From the NCBI GenBank assembly GCA_900546265.1, contig URCA01000025.1, positions 1-50,358 of the forward strand: DNA of 50,358 nucleotides, written 5' to 3'. A program made the position numbers and the translations under genes. Positions 33,679-43,334 of the stretch are shown here, piece by piece. Below the pieces are notes generated by a model. That model saw only the letters and a program-made list of their open reading frames with translations. It did not search any database and was not told the origin of the DNA. Source of the stretch: an uncultured Oscillospiraceae bacterium (GTDB lineage: Bacteria; Bacillota; Clostridia; Oscillospirales; Acutalibacteraceae). Positions within the stretch are counted from its first letter, which is position 1. Every line of letters begins with the position of its first letter.

Positions 33679-35646
33679 ATGAACAGTACACCATGGGCGG
33701 AACAGCAGCTGAAAGAGATGGCCTGCCTGACGGTTGGCGCCGACTATTGGAAAACCGTGGAGGCACAGGGGATCCGTCCCTTGAAAATGTGCGATGGACC
33801 CTTCGGGGTGCGGCATGAGGATCCGACTTCGGCGTCGCCGGACGGCTTCAACCAGCACGATTCTTATCCGGCGACATGCCTGCCCTGCGGCTCGGCAATC
33901 GGCGCGAGCTGGAACGAGAAGCTGGTGGAGCAGGCGGCAGCAGCCGTCGCTCGTGAGGCCAAGGCACTGGGCGTAGACATTCTGCTGGGCCCCGCCATGA
34001 ACCATAAACGGATGCCGCTGGGCGGACGCAATTTTGAATATTTGTCGGAGGACCCCCTGCTCACCGGCAAGCTGGCCGCCGCCTATGTGCGTGGGGTGCA
34101 GAGCGAACATATAGCTGCCTGCCTCAAGCATTTTCTAGCTAACAACGCGGAATTCAACCGGGAGACCATCGATACCCACATAGAGGAAAAGACCCTGCGG
34201 GAGATTTACCTGCGCGGGTTTGAAATCGCCGTCAAGGAAGGACGCCCGCTGTGCGTCATGGGAGCGTATAACCGGTTTCGTGGCGAATATTGCTGCGAAA
34301 ACGAGGCGATGCTCAACGGCGTGCTGCGGGAGGAATGGGGCTTTGACGGCTTGGTGATATCCGACTGGCGCGCGGTGCACGACCGGGTGAAGGCGCTGCG
34401 GGCGGGCTGCGACCTGGAGATGCCGTGGCAGTCCGACCGATCCGCCGAGGAGGTGGCGCGAGCCGTGGAACAAAACGAGCTCGACGCGGACATCCTCTTG
34501 GGATCGGTGCGGCGCCTGCGCACGCTGGCCGACGCCACTGAGCCGGCAGGCGCACCGCCGGACGTGGAGGAGAACTACCAGCTGAGCCGCGCGCTGGCAG
34601 AGGAAAGCATGGTGCTGCTTAAAAACGAAGGTGTGTTGCCGCTGAAAGCGGGGCAGACCGTCGCGGTCGTCGGCGGTCGGGCGGAAACGCCCAAGCTGCA
34701 GGGGGGGGGCAGCGCTCGGCTGAACCTTCGGAGGAAGGACACACTTACGCACTATCTGCGGGAGAAGCTGCCCGGCGGCACCGTTTATTACGCCGAGGGG
34801 TTCACCCATGGCGAGGTCGACGCGGCCGCCATCCGCGCGGCGGCGGAGCTGGCCGCCCGCTGCGACGTGACGGTCGCCGTGATATCCTCCTCTCTCGACG
34901 ACGACCGCGAGGAGCACGATCGCCGGAGTTTGAGCCTGGAGCCCGGCGCACTAGAGTTGCTCCGCGTGCTGCGTGAAACCGGGCGGCCGCTGGTGGTGCT
35001 GCTACAAAACGGCGCACCGGTGGAAATGCCGTTCGCCGACGGCTGCGCCGCTCTTCTGGAGATGTTTCTGGCCGGATCCGGCGGGGAAGAGGCCGCCGCC
35101 CGCATCCTGTGCGGTGAGGTGAATCCCTCCGGACGGTTGGCGGAAACCGTGCCTTACCGTTTTGAGGACTGCCCGGCGGCGGATTTCGACGCGGACGAGC
35201 GGCTCGTCACCTATCACGAGGGTGTCTTTACCGGTTATCGGTATTACACCTCTCGGCAGGTTCCGGTACGGTATCCCTTTGGCTACGGCCTGAGCTATAC
35301 GGCTTTCCGGCGGGAGTCGTTTGCCGCGGAGCTCGGGGACGGGTTCATCGATGTGCGCGTGTGCCTGACCAACGCCGGGGACATCGCGGGGCGCGAGGTC
35401 GTCCAAATCTACGCGGAGAAGCCGGGAAACGGGCCGCGCCGGGAGCTTATCGGCTTTCGAAAGCCGTTGCTCCAAGGGGGAGAGACCCGGGAGCTGGCCT
35501 GGCGCATTCCACTGGAGGCCCTGCGCGTTTACGAGCCCGGCGCGGGGCGCTTTGTGCTTGTCGGGGGGGAATACACGCTGACCTGGGCGCCCAATGCCCG
35601 CGACGAGGGGCTGATGGTACGCTTGCGCATACATGGAGAAATATAA
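33679..35646 (+). CDS. Glycoside hydrolase family 3
   Basis: The product has 655 residues. The N-terminal GH3 barrel has PLKMCDGPFGVR, ILLGPAMNHKR, KHFLANNAEFNR and the nucleophile Asp in LVISDWRAVHD. The second GH3 domain carries the likely acid/base Glu in DREEHDRRSLSL, and a fibronectin-III-like tail ends the protein. The overall shape is that of beta-glucosidase/xylosidase-type GH3 enzymes; the sugar specificity cannot be read from it. There is no signal peptide, so it acts in the cytoplasm on imported oligosaccharides. I chose ATG 33679, behind GAGGAG. The GH3, AraC, CUT1 and later genes all run in the same direction. Confidence 0.93.
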   Translation: MNSTPWAEQQLKEMACLTVGADYWKTVEAQGIRPLKMCDGPFGVRHEDPTSASPDGFNQHDSYPATCLPCGSAIGASWNEKLVEQAAAAVAREAKALGVDILLGPAMNHKRMPLGGRNFEYLSEDPLLTGKLAAAYVRGVQSEHIAACLKHFLANNAEFNRETIDTHIEEKTLREIYLRGFEIAVKEGRPLCVMGAYNRFRGEYCCENEAMLNGVLREEWGFDGLVISDWRAVHDRVKALRAGCDLEMPWQSDRSAEEVARAVEQNELDADILLGSVRRLRTLADATEPAGAPPDVEENYQLSRALAEESMVLLKNEGVLPLKAGQTVAVVGGRAETPKLQGGGSARLNLRRKDTLTHYLREKLPGGTVYYAEGFTHGEVDAAAIRAAAELAARCDVTVAVISSSLDDDREEHDRRSLSLEPGALELLRVLRETGRPLVVLLQNGAPVEMPFADGCAALLEMFLAGSGGEEAAARILCGEVNPSGRLAETVPYRFEDCPAADFDADERLVTYHEGVFTGYRYYTSRQVPVRYPFGYGLSYTAFRRESFAAELGDGFIDVRVCLTNAGDIAGREVVQIYAEKPGNGPRRELIGFRKPLLQGGETRELAWRIPLEALRVYEPGAGRFVLVGGEYTLTWAPNARDEGLMVRLRIHGEI

Positions 35647-35807
35647 GATTATTTTTTATGGCTGATACGTCCATGCCGTTCGTTTATCGGTGGGGTTGTA
35701 CGCTTTTTTGCGGTCAATCCTGATAAAAAGACCAAAAAAATTCTTTTATTAGCCGATAAACTGACAATACATATGGAGAAATCTATGATTCAAAAAGGCG
35801 CGTAATG

Positions 35808-35836
35808 TTGACATTCTCTATGCCAGCCTCTAGAAT
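35808..35836 (+). promoter_or_regulatory. Sigma-A promoter for the second AraC gene
   Basis: TTGACA (35808-35813) and TAGAAT (35831-35836) are 17 bp apart, an almost perfect match. They lie 28 bp before the AraC start. Confidence 0.75.
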
Positions 35837-35863
35837 TATGGTATCGAAAAGTGGTGAGATTGT

Positions 35864-36835
35864 ATGAAAGAGGCGCTGGAACCCCAGGATTTTCTGCGCG
35901 ATGTGGAGAGAATGTCCAAGCAAAGGGAGCTTATTCTGCTGGAGTGCAGCCGAGAAAGCTGCTTCCCGGGCAAAACGGTGCAGTATTACGAGGAGGCGAG
36001 CCGGGATTACTGGGTTTTGCATTACGTCTATTTCGGAAGTGGCCGGCTGATCGTGCAGGGGCATACCTACAGTCTGAAAATCGGGGACTTCTTTCTGGTT
36101 CCGCCCTATGAGCGGATACGGTATGAGGCGGACGGCGTCAACCCGTGGAAGTATTACTGGATCCAGCTGGGTGGCAGCCGGGCAGCGGAGGTTTTGGAGT
36201 ATCTGGGGCTGACTGCCGACTGCCCGGTGCGTTCCTATAAGAAAGATCATGAACTGCTGGACGCTTTTGGCAAGCTGGCCGACGCCTACTACGACTATGG
36301 TGCCGACAGCCTGCGGTGCGTCGGGTATGTCTATGTTCTGCTCGACGTTTTAGCGACGGGGCTGGCGAAGGAGAAGGACGCCCACGCAACCCTGCGCCAG
36401 CGGTATATTGGGGAAACCCTGAAATACATTTCCTATAATTTTGCCAACTCCATCACCATCCTGGACATCGCGGACAACGTGGGGCTGAGTCCCAACTACC
36501 TGAGTAAGCTGTTCAAGGATACATACGGCGTGTCACCCAAGCAGGTTTTGACCAGGGTGCGCATCCGAAACGCCTGCATGTTTCTCAAGGAGGAGGGGAT
36601 CAGCATCACGGAGGCGGCTGGCCGGTCGGGCTACCACGACCCGCTCTTCTTCTCCCGCGAATTCCGGCGGCTGACCGGGTTGTCTCCCACCGAATACCGC
36701 GCCTGCATCGGCGCCGGTGAAAGCCGTTCCCTGGACGCGGAAGAGCTTAAGCGCTTTCTGGCCTCCTCCATCACCTTGGCCCCGACCGGCGCCGAGGAGG
36801 CCCGGCCAGGAACCCCACCCGCGCGAACGGAATAA
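35864..36835 (+). CDS. AraC family regulator (transporter-linked)
   Basis: The product has 323 residues: an N-terminal cupin-like sensor (YWVLHYVYFGSGRLIVQGHTYSLKIGDFFLVPP) and a C-terminal AraC DNA-binding domain (ITILDIADNVGLSPNYLSKLFKDTYGVSPKQ; AGRSGYHDPLFFSREFRRLTGLSPTEYR). A 45-residue Ala/Pro/Glu-rich tail follows, unusual for the family. A good promoter lies upstream, and the CUT1 binding protein begins 28 bp after its stop, so it probably controls that transport operon and may lead it. This is the second AraC gene of the locus. Confidence 0.9.
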   Translation: MKEALEPQDFLRDVERMSKQRELILLECSRESCFPGKTVQYYEEASRDYWVLHYVYFGSGRLIVQGHTYSLKIGDFFLVPPYERIRYEADGVNPWKYYWIQLGGSRAAEVLEYLGLTADCPVRSYKKDHELLDAFGKLADAYYDYGADSLRCVGYVYVLLDVLATGLAKEKDAHATLRQRYIGETLKYISYNFANSITILDIADNVGLSPNYLSKLFKDTYGVSPKQVLTRVRIRNACMFLKEEGISITEAAGRSGYHDPLFFSREFRRLTGLSPTEYRACIGAGESRSLDAEELKRFLASSITLAPTGAEEARPGTPPARTE

Positions 36836-36863
36836 ATCCCCATATAGATAAGGAGAGAATGAC

Positions 36864-38618
36864 ATGAAAAAACGCTCGATGCAATGCCTGGCAATCGCCG
36901 TGTGCGCGGTGCTGCTGTGTGGCCTCGCGGCCTGCAACGGCGGCGGCGACGGGAAGAAGCAGGGAAAGAAAAAGGTGACCTTCTGGTCGGAGGTGAACGA
37001 CTCCAACCAGACGCTGTTGACGGACGCCATCAAGGCGTTCAACGATGCCCATGAGGATATCCAGGTGACGCTGGTTCCCCAGTCCACGGGCTATTCCGCC
37101 AATCTGGCCGGCACCCTGCGCGGCAGCAACCCGCCGGACATCGTCATGATCGACGACAAGTATTTCAAGAGCTATGTCAAGGAGGGGTACCTCTCCAAAC
37201 TGGACGACTATGTGGGCGCGGGCAAGGACGAGAGCTTTTCCTTGGAGGATATGTGGCCCAGCCTGGTCAACCGGTTCAGCTACAACCCGGAAACGGGGTA
37301 TTCGGGCACCGGCGGCGACTACTACGCCATCCCTAGCGGGAACAGCCCTTCCGTGCTCTACTACAACGCGACGCTGTTCAAGGAGCAGAAAGTCAACGTC
37401 ATTTCGGTGGAGGAGGATAAGCTGGACGCCTACAACAGCCAGAATGCCTCCCAGTTCCTGCCCCATGGCTTCTATGTGTACGATATCGCGCCCGCGCAGG
37501 GGCTGACGGCCCGCGCGGACGGCAAATATTACGTGTTCAACAACCAGATTCCCACCAACTGGACCGAGCTGGTGGAGCTGAGTAAGCTGTTTACCAAATC
37601 CTACAACGCGTCTTCCGCCTCGACATACGGCTTCCTCAACGAGTGGTGGTTCTCTTTCGGCTGGTCGGTGGGCGGCGACTGCCTGGAATGGGACGAGGAA
37701 AAGGGACAGTATGTGTTCAACCTGGGCGACGAGACGCCCAACTATCTGGTGACCGGCTCCGAGGGCGTGACGGTGGACAAAACGACGTATAAGGCGGGCG
37801 ACCTGTTGTCCTACGCCGACAAGAAATACGTCGCGGCCCACGCCTCCGACGCGACGATTGCCGGGTATCTCAGCGCGCAGAAGCTGTATAAGCTGCCCTC
37901 CATCAAGGACGCGTTCGCGGAATTCTGCCGCCTCTCTCAGACCAAGAGCAAGGTCGTCACCGGCGACAAATACGGCTATGGCGTATCGCCCTCTCCCACC
38001 ACGCTGGGCAACAATTCCAAGACCACCTACTTCACCACCGGCGAGGTGGCCATCGTGTGCGAGAGCCTGAGCGCGGTGCGCACCATCGGCGAAACCATGA
38101 AAACCCTGGGCAAGGAGTGGGACGTGGCCCCGCTCTACCAGTATCGGGAGTTCGACGCCGACGGCAGGGTGAAAACCGTCAACGGCACGCGGGCCGTGGG
38201 AAAGGAAGCGGCACACAGCTATTCGCTGGGCTATGCGATTCCCGCCAACGCCAAAAACAAGGACGCGGCGTGGGAATTCATCCGGTATATGGCCGGGACG
38301 CCGGGACAGACGGCCATGATGAAAACCAATACCATGGTGCCCAATCAAATCAGCCTGGCGAACGCCGACGAGTATCTGAAGGACACGTCCAACTTCGCGC
38401 CGGCCAACAAGCGGGCCGTGGTGAACATGGCGGCCATCGCCACGGTAGGCGACTGGTCCTATGTGGAGGATGGCGAGTGGATCAACGGCTGGTCCAACAT
38501 CCTGAACACCAAGGTGCGCGACGGCAACATGACGCTGGATCAGTTTTTCTCCGACTCGACCGTGCGGAACACCGACAAGCTCCTGAAGAAGTATACCTCC
38601 AAGAAATACAATAAATAA
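36864..38618 (+). CDS. CUT1 sugar ABC transporter, substrate-binding lipoprotein
   Basis: The product has 584 residues. The lipoprotein signal ends in LAAC (C24), so it is anchored to the outer face of the membrane. The mature protein has the extracellular solute-binding family 1 layout (KKVTFWSEVNDSNQTLLTDAIKAFNDAH; NPPDIVMIDD; later WEFIRYMAGTPGQTAMM). It is larger than the usual 400-450 residues of simple sugar-binding proteins, which suits long oligosaccharides. AAGGAGAG precedes the ATG. The two permeases follow directly. No ATPase gene is in the locus; in related Firmicutes a shared MsmX-type ATPase serves many CUT1 transporters (family knowledge). Confidence 0.92.
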   Translation: MKKRSMQCLAIAVCAVLLCGLAACNGGGDGKKQGKKKVTFWSEVNDSNQTLLTDAIKAFNDAHEDIQVTLVPQSTGYSANLAGTLRGSNPPDIVMIDDKYFKSYVKEGYLSKLDDYVGAGKDESFSLEDMWPSLVNRFSYNPETGYSGTGGDYYAIPSGNSPSVLYYNATLFKEQKVNVISVEEDKLDAYNSQNASQFLPHGFYVYDIAPAQGLTARADGKYYVFNNQIPTNWTELVELSKLFTKSYNASSASTYGFLNEWWFSFGWSVGGDCLEWDEEKGQYVFNLGDETPNYLVTGSEGVTVDKTTYKAGDLLSYADKKYVAAHASDATIAGYLSAQKLYKLPSIKDAFAEFCRLSQTKSKVVTGDKYGYGVSPSPTTLGNNSKTTYFTTGEVAIVCESLSAVRTIGETMKTLGKEWDVAPLYQYREFDADGRVKTVNGTRAVGKEAAHSYSLGYAIPANAKNKDAAWEFIRYMAGTPGQTAMMKTNTMVPNQISLANADEYLKDTSNFAPANKRAVVNMAAIATVGDWSYVEDGEWINGWSNILNTKVRDGNMTLDQFFSDSTVRNTDKLLKKYTSKKYNK

Positions 38619-38633
38619 GGGGTGGGTGTCTCT

Positions 38634-39584
38634 ATGCTAACGGCCAATCCGGCCGGCGTTCCCGGCCCGCGCCGGCCCCGTATGCGCAAGGAAGCCGTAT
38701 TCGGACTGATTGCGGCCGGCATTCCGCTCATCGGCTACCTGCTGTTTCAGCTGACGCCGCTGGTGATTTCCTTTGTCACCATGTTCGTGGACATGAAGGG
38801 GTATCAGCTGGATACCATGGTATGGAACAACTTTGAGAACTTCAAAACCGTGGTGACGGACGGGACGTTCTGGCTCTCGCTGCGCAACACCGCCGTTCTG
38901 CTTCTCGCCCAGTTCGTCTCGCTGCTCATCGCGCTCGTCACCAGCACCTTTCTGGCGCAGAAGCTCCCCGGCTCCAGGTTTTTCACGGCGCTGTTTTTTG
39001 TGCCGTACATCTGCTCCAGCGTGGCGATTTCTATCATATGGATGACCATGTTCAACAACGATTACGGGATCATCAACGACATCCTGGTCCGCCTGGCGGG
39101 CGAGGGGGCGGGCATCGAATGGTTCAACAAGCCGGTGCCTTTCTTCATGATGATTTTCTTCATCCTGCTCTGGCAGGCGCCCGGGTACGGCATTGTGATG
39201 TACAATGCGGCGTTCACGGCGGTGCCGCAGAGCCTGTACGAGGCCTCGCGGGTGGACGGCGCCGGGAAATGGAAGCAGTTCTGGCACATCACCCTGCCCT
39301 CCATTTCGCCCACCACGTTTTTCCTGCTGATGGCGGGTCTGATTTCTGGACTGCAGCAGTTCGACATCCCACAGGTTGTCAGCTCGGTGCTGGGAAACAG
39401 CTGGACCGGGGCGGCCGGGCCGGACAACGCCGGCCTGACGACGGTGGTGTATATTTACAACACCGGCATCATGTTCAACAAAATGCCGACAGCTGCGGTG
39501 ATGAGCTTTTTCCTGTTTTTCATCATCATGGGCGTGACCATTCTCAATTTTCGCGCGTCGAGGAAGTGGGCGAACAATGACTAA
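38634..39584 (+). CDS. CUT1 sugar ABC transporter permease (MalF-like)
   Basis: The product has 316 residues, with about six membrane helices. The permease-to-ATPase coupling loop (EASRVDGAGKWKQFWHITLPSISP) is the classical EAA motif. The first helices (AAGIPLIGYLLFQLTPLVISFV) match MalF/LacF-type permeases. I chose ATG 38634; a GTG at 38622 lies in the AGGGGTG ribosome binding site. It overlaps the next permease by 8 bp. Confidence 0.92.
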   Translation: MLTANPAGVPGPRRPRMRKEAVFGLIAAGIPLIGYLLFQLTPLVISFVTMFVDMKGYQLDTMVWNNFENFKTVVTDGTFWLSLRNTAVLLLAQFVSLLIALVTSTFLAQKLPGSRFFTALFFVPYICSSVAISIIWMTMFNNDYGIINDILVRLAGEGAGIEWFNKPVPFFMMIFFILLWQAPGYGIVMYNAAFTAVPQSLYEASRVDGAGKWKQFWHITLPSISPTTFFLLMAGLISGLQQFDIPQVVSSVLGNSWTGAAGPDNAGLTTVVYIYNTGIMFNKMPTAAVMSFFLFFIIMGVTILNFRASRKWANND

Positions 39585-40485
39585 AACATCTGCCGGTTCC
39601 ATCCAAGCCCGGGCGGGCGGCAAGCCGGATTCCGGCCGCTTTGTGTTCCGCCTCCTGGCATATGTGTATTTTGCCATCTTTTCCCTGTGCATTCTTCTGC
39701 CGTTTTATGTGATGCTCAAAACCTCGCTGACCAGCAACGCGGAGAGCCTCTCCACCATGCGGTTCATCTGGTTCCCGCAGCAGGGCGTGACGCTGGAGGC
39801 CTATCAGACGGCGATGTTCAGCGATATTCTAAAAACCTATGACATCAGCATATTTAAGAGCTTTTTCAACACCCTGTGGCAAACGTTGCCCCCCGTGCTC
39901 ATCGGTCTGTTTTCCTCCGGGCTGTCGGCGTTTGCCTTTGCTAAGCTGAATTTTCCGGCCAAGGGGCCGCTGTTCGGCGTTCTGCTGGCCACCATGATGA
40001 TGCCGGGCGCGGTGCTGACCATGCCCTCCTACATATTCTACGATTCTATCGGCTGGTCGGGCACGGTGCTCCCCCTGATGATCCCCGGTATGTTCGGGGG
40101 TGCGATGACAGTTTTCTTCCTCCGTCAGTTCTTTGCGGGGATTCCCACCGACCTGATGGAGGCGGCCAAGATGGACGGCATGGGATTCATGCGGATGTAT
40201 ACCCGCATCATTATCCCCCTGGCCAAGCCAGCGTTCATCGCGCAGTTTATTTTCGCCTTTATCGGCGGGTATAACAGCTATATGGGCCCTCTTCTGTATC
40301 TGAACGGCCAGACTTCCCTGTATCCGCTGCAGATGGCGCTGACGTTGTTCCGGGGGATATACGCGGCTAAGACCCCGGTGGTCGCCGCGTTCACCGTCCT
40401 CGCGCTGCTGCCCCTGCTGCTTATCTACATTTTTTTGCAGCGCTATTTCGTGGAGGGCGTTGCTAACACGGGCATCAAGGGGTAA
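39577..40485 (+). CDS. CUT1 sugar ABC transporter permease (MalG-like)
   Basis: The product has 302 residues and is the second membrane subunit of the transporter. The first helix (AYVYFAIFSLCILLPFYVMLKTS) and the coupling motif EAAKMDGMGFMRMYTRIIIPLAKP match MalG/LacG permeases. It overlaps the first permease gene by 8 bp. A hydrophobic C-terminus (IYIFLQRYFVEGVANTGIKG) ends it, as is usual in the family. Confidence 0.93.
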   Translation: MTKTSAGSIQARAGGKPDSGRFVFRLLAYVYFAIFSLCILLPFYVMLKTSLTSNAESLSTMRFIWFPQQGVTLEAYQTAMFSDILKTYDISIFKSFFNTLWQTLPPVLIGLFSSGLSAFAFAKLNFPAKGPLFGVLLATMMMPGAVLTMPSYIFYDSIGWSGTVLPLMIPGMFGGAMTVFFLRQFFAGIPTDLMEAAKMDGMGFMRMYTRIIIPLAKPAFIAQFIFAFIGGYNSYMGPLLYLNGQTSLYPLQMALTLFRGIYAAKTPVVAAFTVLALLPLLLIYIFLQRYFVEGVANTGIKG

Positions 40486-40526
40486 GCGCTAAAAAGCCCG
40501 TCAACAGGTGTGTATGAGGTGATGTC

Positions 40527-41366
40527 ATGGAAAACAACCAGCTGCTACTGGAAACGAGGAGGGCGAAAGGCGTCCTGATAGCCGCGCACCGCGGGGCGGT
40601 GGCGGGCAACGTGCCGTTCAATACGCTGGAAGCGTTTGACGCCGCCCTGCTCCAGGGGGCCCATATCATAGAAACCGATATAACCAAGAGTCGGGATGGG
40701 GAGTTGTTCCTGTTCCATCCCGGGCAGGAGCACAACCATCTGAACAGGGACATTCATCTGGAAACGATGACAGGCGAGGAAATCCGCCGGGAGCGGTATG
40801 TGAACCCCGATAACGCGGTGACGCCGTACGGGCTTTCCACCCTGGACGAGGCGCTGGAGCACCTGAAGGGGCGCTGCCTCATCAATCTTGATCACACCTG
40901 GGAGTACCTTCCCGAGGTGATGCAAACGGTGCGCCGCCACGGCATGCGCGACGCGATTATTCTGAAAACACCCGGGACGCTTCCGCTGCTCAAACTGGTC
41001 GAGGAGGTCGCTCCGGACTATATGTACATGCCGATTATCCATGAGGCCGACGACATATCCGTGGTTATCGAGGGGATGGATATCCGGTACGCCGGGGCGG
41101 AGCTGGTTTTCACCAGCGAGGACGCGCCCGTCGCCCGGGACGCGTATATTGAGGATCACCACAAAAAAGGCCGGCTGCTCTGGGGAAACGCGATTGTCTA
41201 CGATTACAGGGTTCAGCTGGCGGCGGGGCATACCGACGACGCGGCGGTGACCGGCAATCCCGATTTCGGCTGGGGCTGGATACTGGACAAAGGCTTCGAT
41301 ATCCTTCAGACCGACTGGGTTTCCGGCTTAAGCCAATACATAGCGAAGAGAAAGATTCACCCGTAG
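40527..41366 (+). CDS. Glycerophosphodiester phosphodiesterase (GDPD) family protein
   Basis: The product has 279 residues. It has the GDPD motifs: AAHRGAVAGNVPFNTLEAFDAAL with the catalytic His and Asn/Glu, IIETDITKSRDGELFLFHP with the metal-binding Glu/Asp and second catalytic His, and the later INLDHTWEY and ILQTDWVSG strands. Such enzymes split glycerophosphodiesters or related sugar phosphodiesters. No signal peptide is present, so it is cytoplasmic. It lies 41 bp after the permeases in the same direction, unusual company for a plant-glycan locus. It could act on glycerophosphate-decorated glycans taken up by the transporter (inference). Confidence 0.9.
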   Translation: MENNQLLLETRRAKGVLIAAHRGAVAGNVPFNTLEAFDAALLQGAHIIETDITKSRDGELFLFHPGQEHNHLNRDIHLETMTGEEIRRERYVNPDNAVTPYGLSTLDEALEHLKGRCLINLDHTWEYLPEVMQTVRRHGMRDAIILKTPGTLPLLKLVEEVAPDYMYMPIIHEADDISVVIEGMDIRYAGAELVFTSEDAPVARDAYIEDHHKKGRLLWGNAIVYDYRVQLAAGHTDDAAVTGNPDFGWGWILDKGFDILQTDWVSGLSQYIAKRKIHP

Positions 41367-41407
41367 GAATTGGGAAAAACACGGTTTTGCGTTAGTAAGA
41401 TACAAAA

Positions 41408-41430
41408 TGCGGGCCGTGTGCCGGCCCGCA
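41408..41430 (+). terminator. Hairpin between the GDPD and GH43 genes
   Basis: Arms TGCGGGCCG (41408-41416) and its complement (41422-41430) close on a TGTGC loop, followed by AGAGCTTCTTT. It could partly end transcription after the transporter and GDPD genes, so the last two genes may have a separate or attenuated level. Confidence 0.55.
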
Positions 41431-41570
41431 AGAGCTTCTTTCATAGAGTTGCCGCATTTGGTGGCAATTCCGGGCATCGCATGTCCATTTACAGGAGAAA
41501 ATCGCAAAAACGCGCCGCCGGAGACAGGCTGTGAAGCCGGTATGAAAAGCGGCAGAAAGGCAGGGGCGCC

Positions 41571-43319
41571 ATGAAAAAAAGGAGGATTGCAGGACTGCTC
41601 GCGTCGATGACAGCGGCCGTTGTCCTGCTCACATCGTGCGGGAACTCCAAAATCCCGCTGTCCTTTGACGATCAGATCAAGGAGGACGGCACGTTCAACC
41701 AAAGCCTGTTTTACCGCAACGACCTGGTTACCCCGGTGCCCGACCCCGAGGTGATCCAAATCACTGACCCCGGCAGCCCGGAATACGGCTGGTATTATCT
41801 GTACGGCACCAACAGCACCACCAGCTTCATCTGCTACCGCAGCAAGGATCTGACCAGCTGGGAAAACGTATCGGAACAAAAGGGCTTTCCCATGTTCTAT
41901 CCCCCGGAGGACAACTTCTGCTACGATACGCTGTGGGCGCCGGAGGTTATCTACGACGAGGACGAGGGAAAGTATTACCTGTTCTATTCGGGCAACAACC
42001 GGTATACCCAGGAGGTGGATCCCTGGTCGGTGATGATCGGGGTGGCGGTGTCCGACCAGCCCTACGGCCCGTTCGTCCCCTATGAGGACGCGGCGCACAG
42101 CGCCAAGACCCCGCTGTTCGACAGTGAGAAGGCGCTGGAGGCCGCGCGGCGCACCCTGCCCGACGCCGGCCCGCTGTGGACCTGCATCGACCCCCATCCG
42201 TTTGTCGCCCCCGACGGCACGAAATACCTCTACTTCACCGCCGACCGCGCCGGGAACTATCAAAAGACGCAGGTGTGGGGCATCAAAATGAACAGCTGGG
42301 GGGATCCGGACTACAGCACCCTGACCCAGTTGACCAAAACCGGCTACTACACGGTGGACGGCACCGAAATCAACCCCGCCGAGGGCGCAAACAACCACAT
42401 CAACGAGGGCGCGTTCACCTATATCCAAAAGCAGGCGGACGGCTCCTACAAGTATTATCTCACCCTCTCCATCAACGGCTACCAAGATAAATCCTACTGC
42501 GTGATTCAGGCAGTCGCGGACGGCCCGCTGGGCCCCTACCGCAAGCTGACCGAGGAGGAGGGCGGCATCATCCTGAGCACCGACCACATGAGCTGGGACT
42601 TCGTGTCCGGGCCGGGCCATCACAGCTTCGTACAGGTGGGCGAAGAGCTGTTCATCGTCTACCACGCCCATATCGACCGGGACAAGGGCGGCTCGGCCCG
42701 CGCTGTGGCCATCGACCGGGTGAAAATGATGAAAAACGAAAAGGGCGACGACGTGCTGTACGTCAACGGTCCGAGCTGGTCGCTGCAGCCCCGCCCGGCG
42801 CTCTATGCCGATTATGTGAACATCGCCCCCGACGCCAAGGTGACGGCAACCAAGGGAACCAACCCGGAGGCCCTGACTGACGGGCTGCTCTCCCTCTACA
42901 AGACCTCTTTCGTCAAGGAATTCGAGACGGAAAAAACCACGACCATCACCCTGGATTTTGGGGATTACCGCGACATCACCGGGTTGATGATCTACAACAG
43001 TAAGCTGTATGAAAAGGCGTTCCCTGAGGTGACGCGCGTGGAGTTCGATTTCATGAACGACGCGCTGCCCAAGGGGGCCACCGCGTTCATTGACCATCTG
43101 GCGTTCGACTGGAATATGTACAAAAATCCCTATGCGGAGGAAATGCGCCCCGGCGGCAGCGCGGTGGCGATTTTTGAGCCGATGAAGGTCAAACGGATTC
43201 GCATCACGTTCAAGCTGCCCATGACCCGCCCCGAAAACATCCAGCTCACGGACGACGAGGGCTACATCGCCGATCAGACGGCGGTGGCCTTGTCGGAAAT
43301 CGTGGTTTTGGGCAAATAA
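41571..43319 (+). CDS. Glycoside hydrolase family 43 lipoprotein
   Basis: The product has 582 residues. The lipoprotein signal ends in LLTSC (C23), so it sits on the cell surface. The GH43 five-bladed propeller has the three catalytic acids: base Asp in VTPVPDPEVIQ, Asp in CIDPHPFVAPDG and acid Glu in HINEGAFTY. Typical activities are alpha-L-arabinofuranosidase, arabinanase and beta-xylosidase; which applies here is not known. The C-terminal ~150 residues (VNIAPDAKVTATKGTNPEALTDG; TTTITLDFGDYRDITGLMIYN) form a discoidin/CBM32-like carbohydrate-binding domain. The giant repeat lipoprotein gene follows 16 bp later. Confidence 0.92.
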   Translation: MKKRRIAGLLASMTAAVVLLTSCGNSKIPLSFDDQIKEDGTFNQSLFYRNDLVTPVPDPEVIQITDPGSPEYGWYYLYGTNSTTSFICYRSKDLTSWENVSEQKGFPMFYPPEDNFCYDTLWAPEVIYDEDEGKYYLFYSGNNRYTQEVDPWSVMIGVAVSDQPYGPFVPYEDAAHSAKTPLFDSEKALEAARRTLPDAGPLWTCIDPHPFVAPDGTKYLYFTADRAGNYQKTQVWGIKMNSWGDPDYSTLTQLTKTGYYTVDGTEINPAEGANNHINEGAFTYIQKQADGSYKYYLTLSINGYQDKSYCVIQAVADGPLGPYRKLTEEEGGIILSTDHMSWDFVSGPGHHSFVQVGEELFIVYHAHIDRDKGGSARAVAIDRVKMMKNEKGDDVLYVNGPSWSLQPRPALYADYVNIAPDAKVTATKGTNPEALTDGLLSLYKTSFVKEFETEKTTTITLDFGDYRDITGLMIYNSKLYEKAFPEVTRVEFDFMNDALPKGATAFIDHLAFDWNMYKNPYAEEMRPGGSAVAIFEPMKVKRIRITFKLPMTRPENIQLTDDEGYIADQTAVALSEIVVLGK

Positions 43320-43334
43320 GAAAGGAGGAAAGCC

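Noticed and set aside
34690..34700. Nine-G run in the GH3 gene as a possible frameshift or phase-variation site
   Set aside because: The reading frame passes through it unbroken (L-Q-G-G-G-S) and the flanking protein aligns with the GH3 pattern. A single run in a GC-rich gene is not enough for a claim.
41553..41572. Second copy of the tRNA-Trp acceptor end (GGCAGGGGCG)
   Set aside because: Only about ten bases match, they overlap the GH43 ribosome binding region, and no T arm or anticodon region follows.
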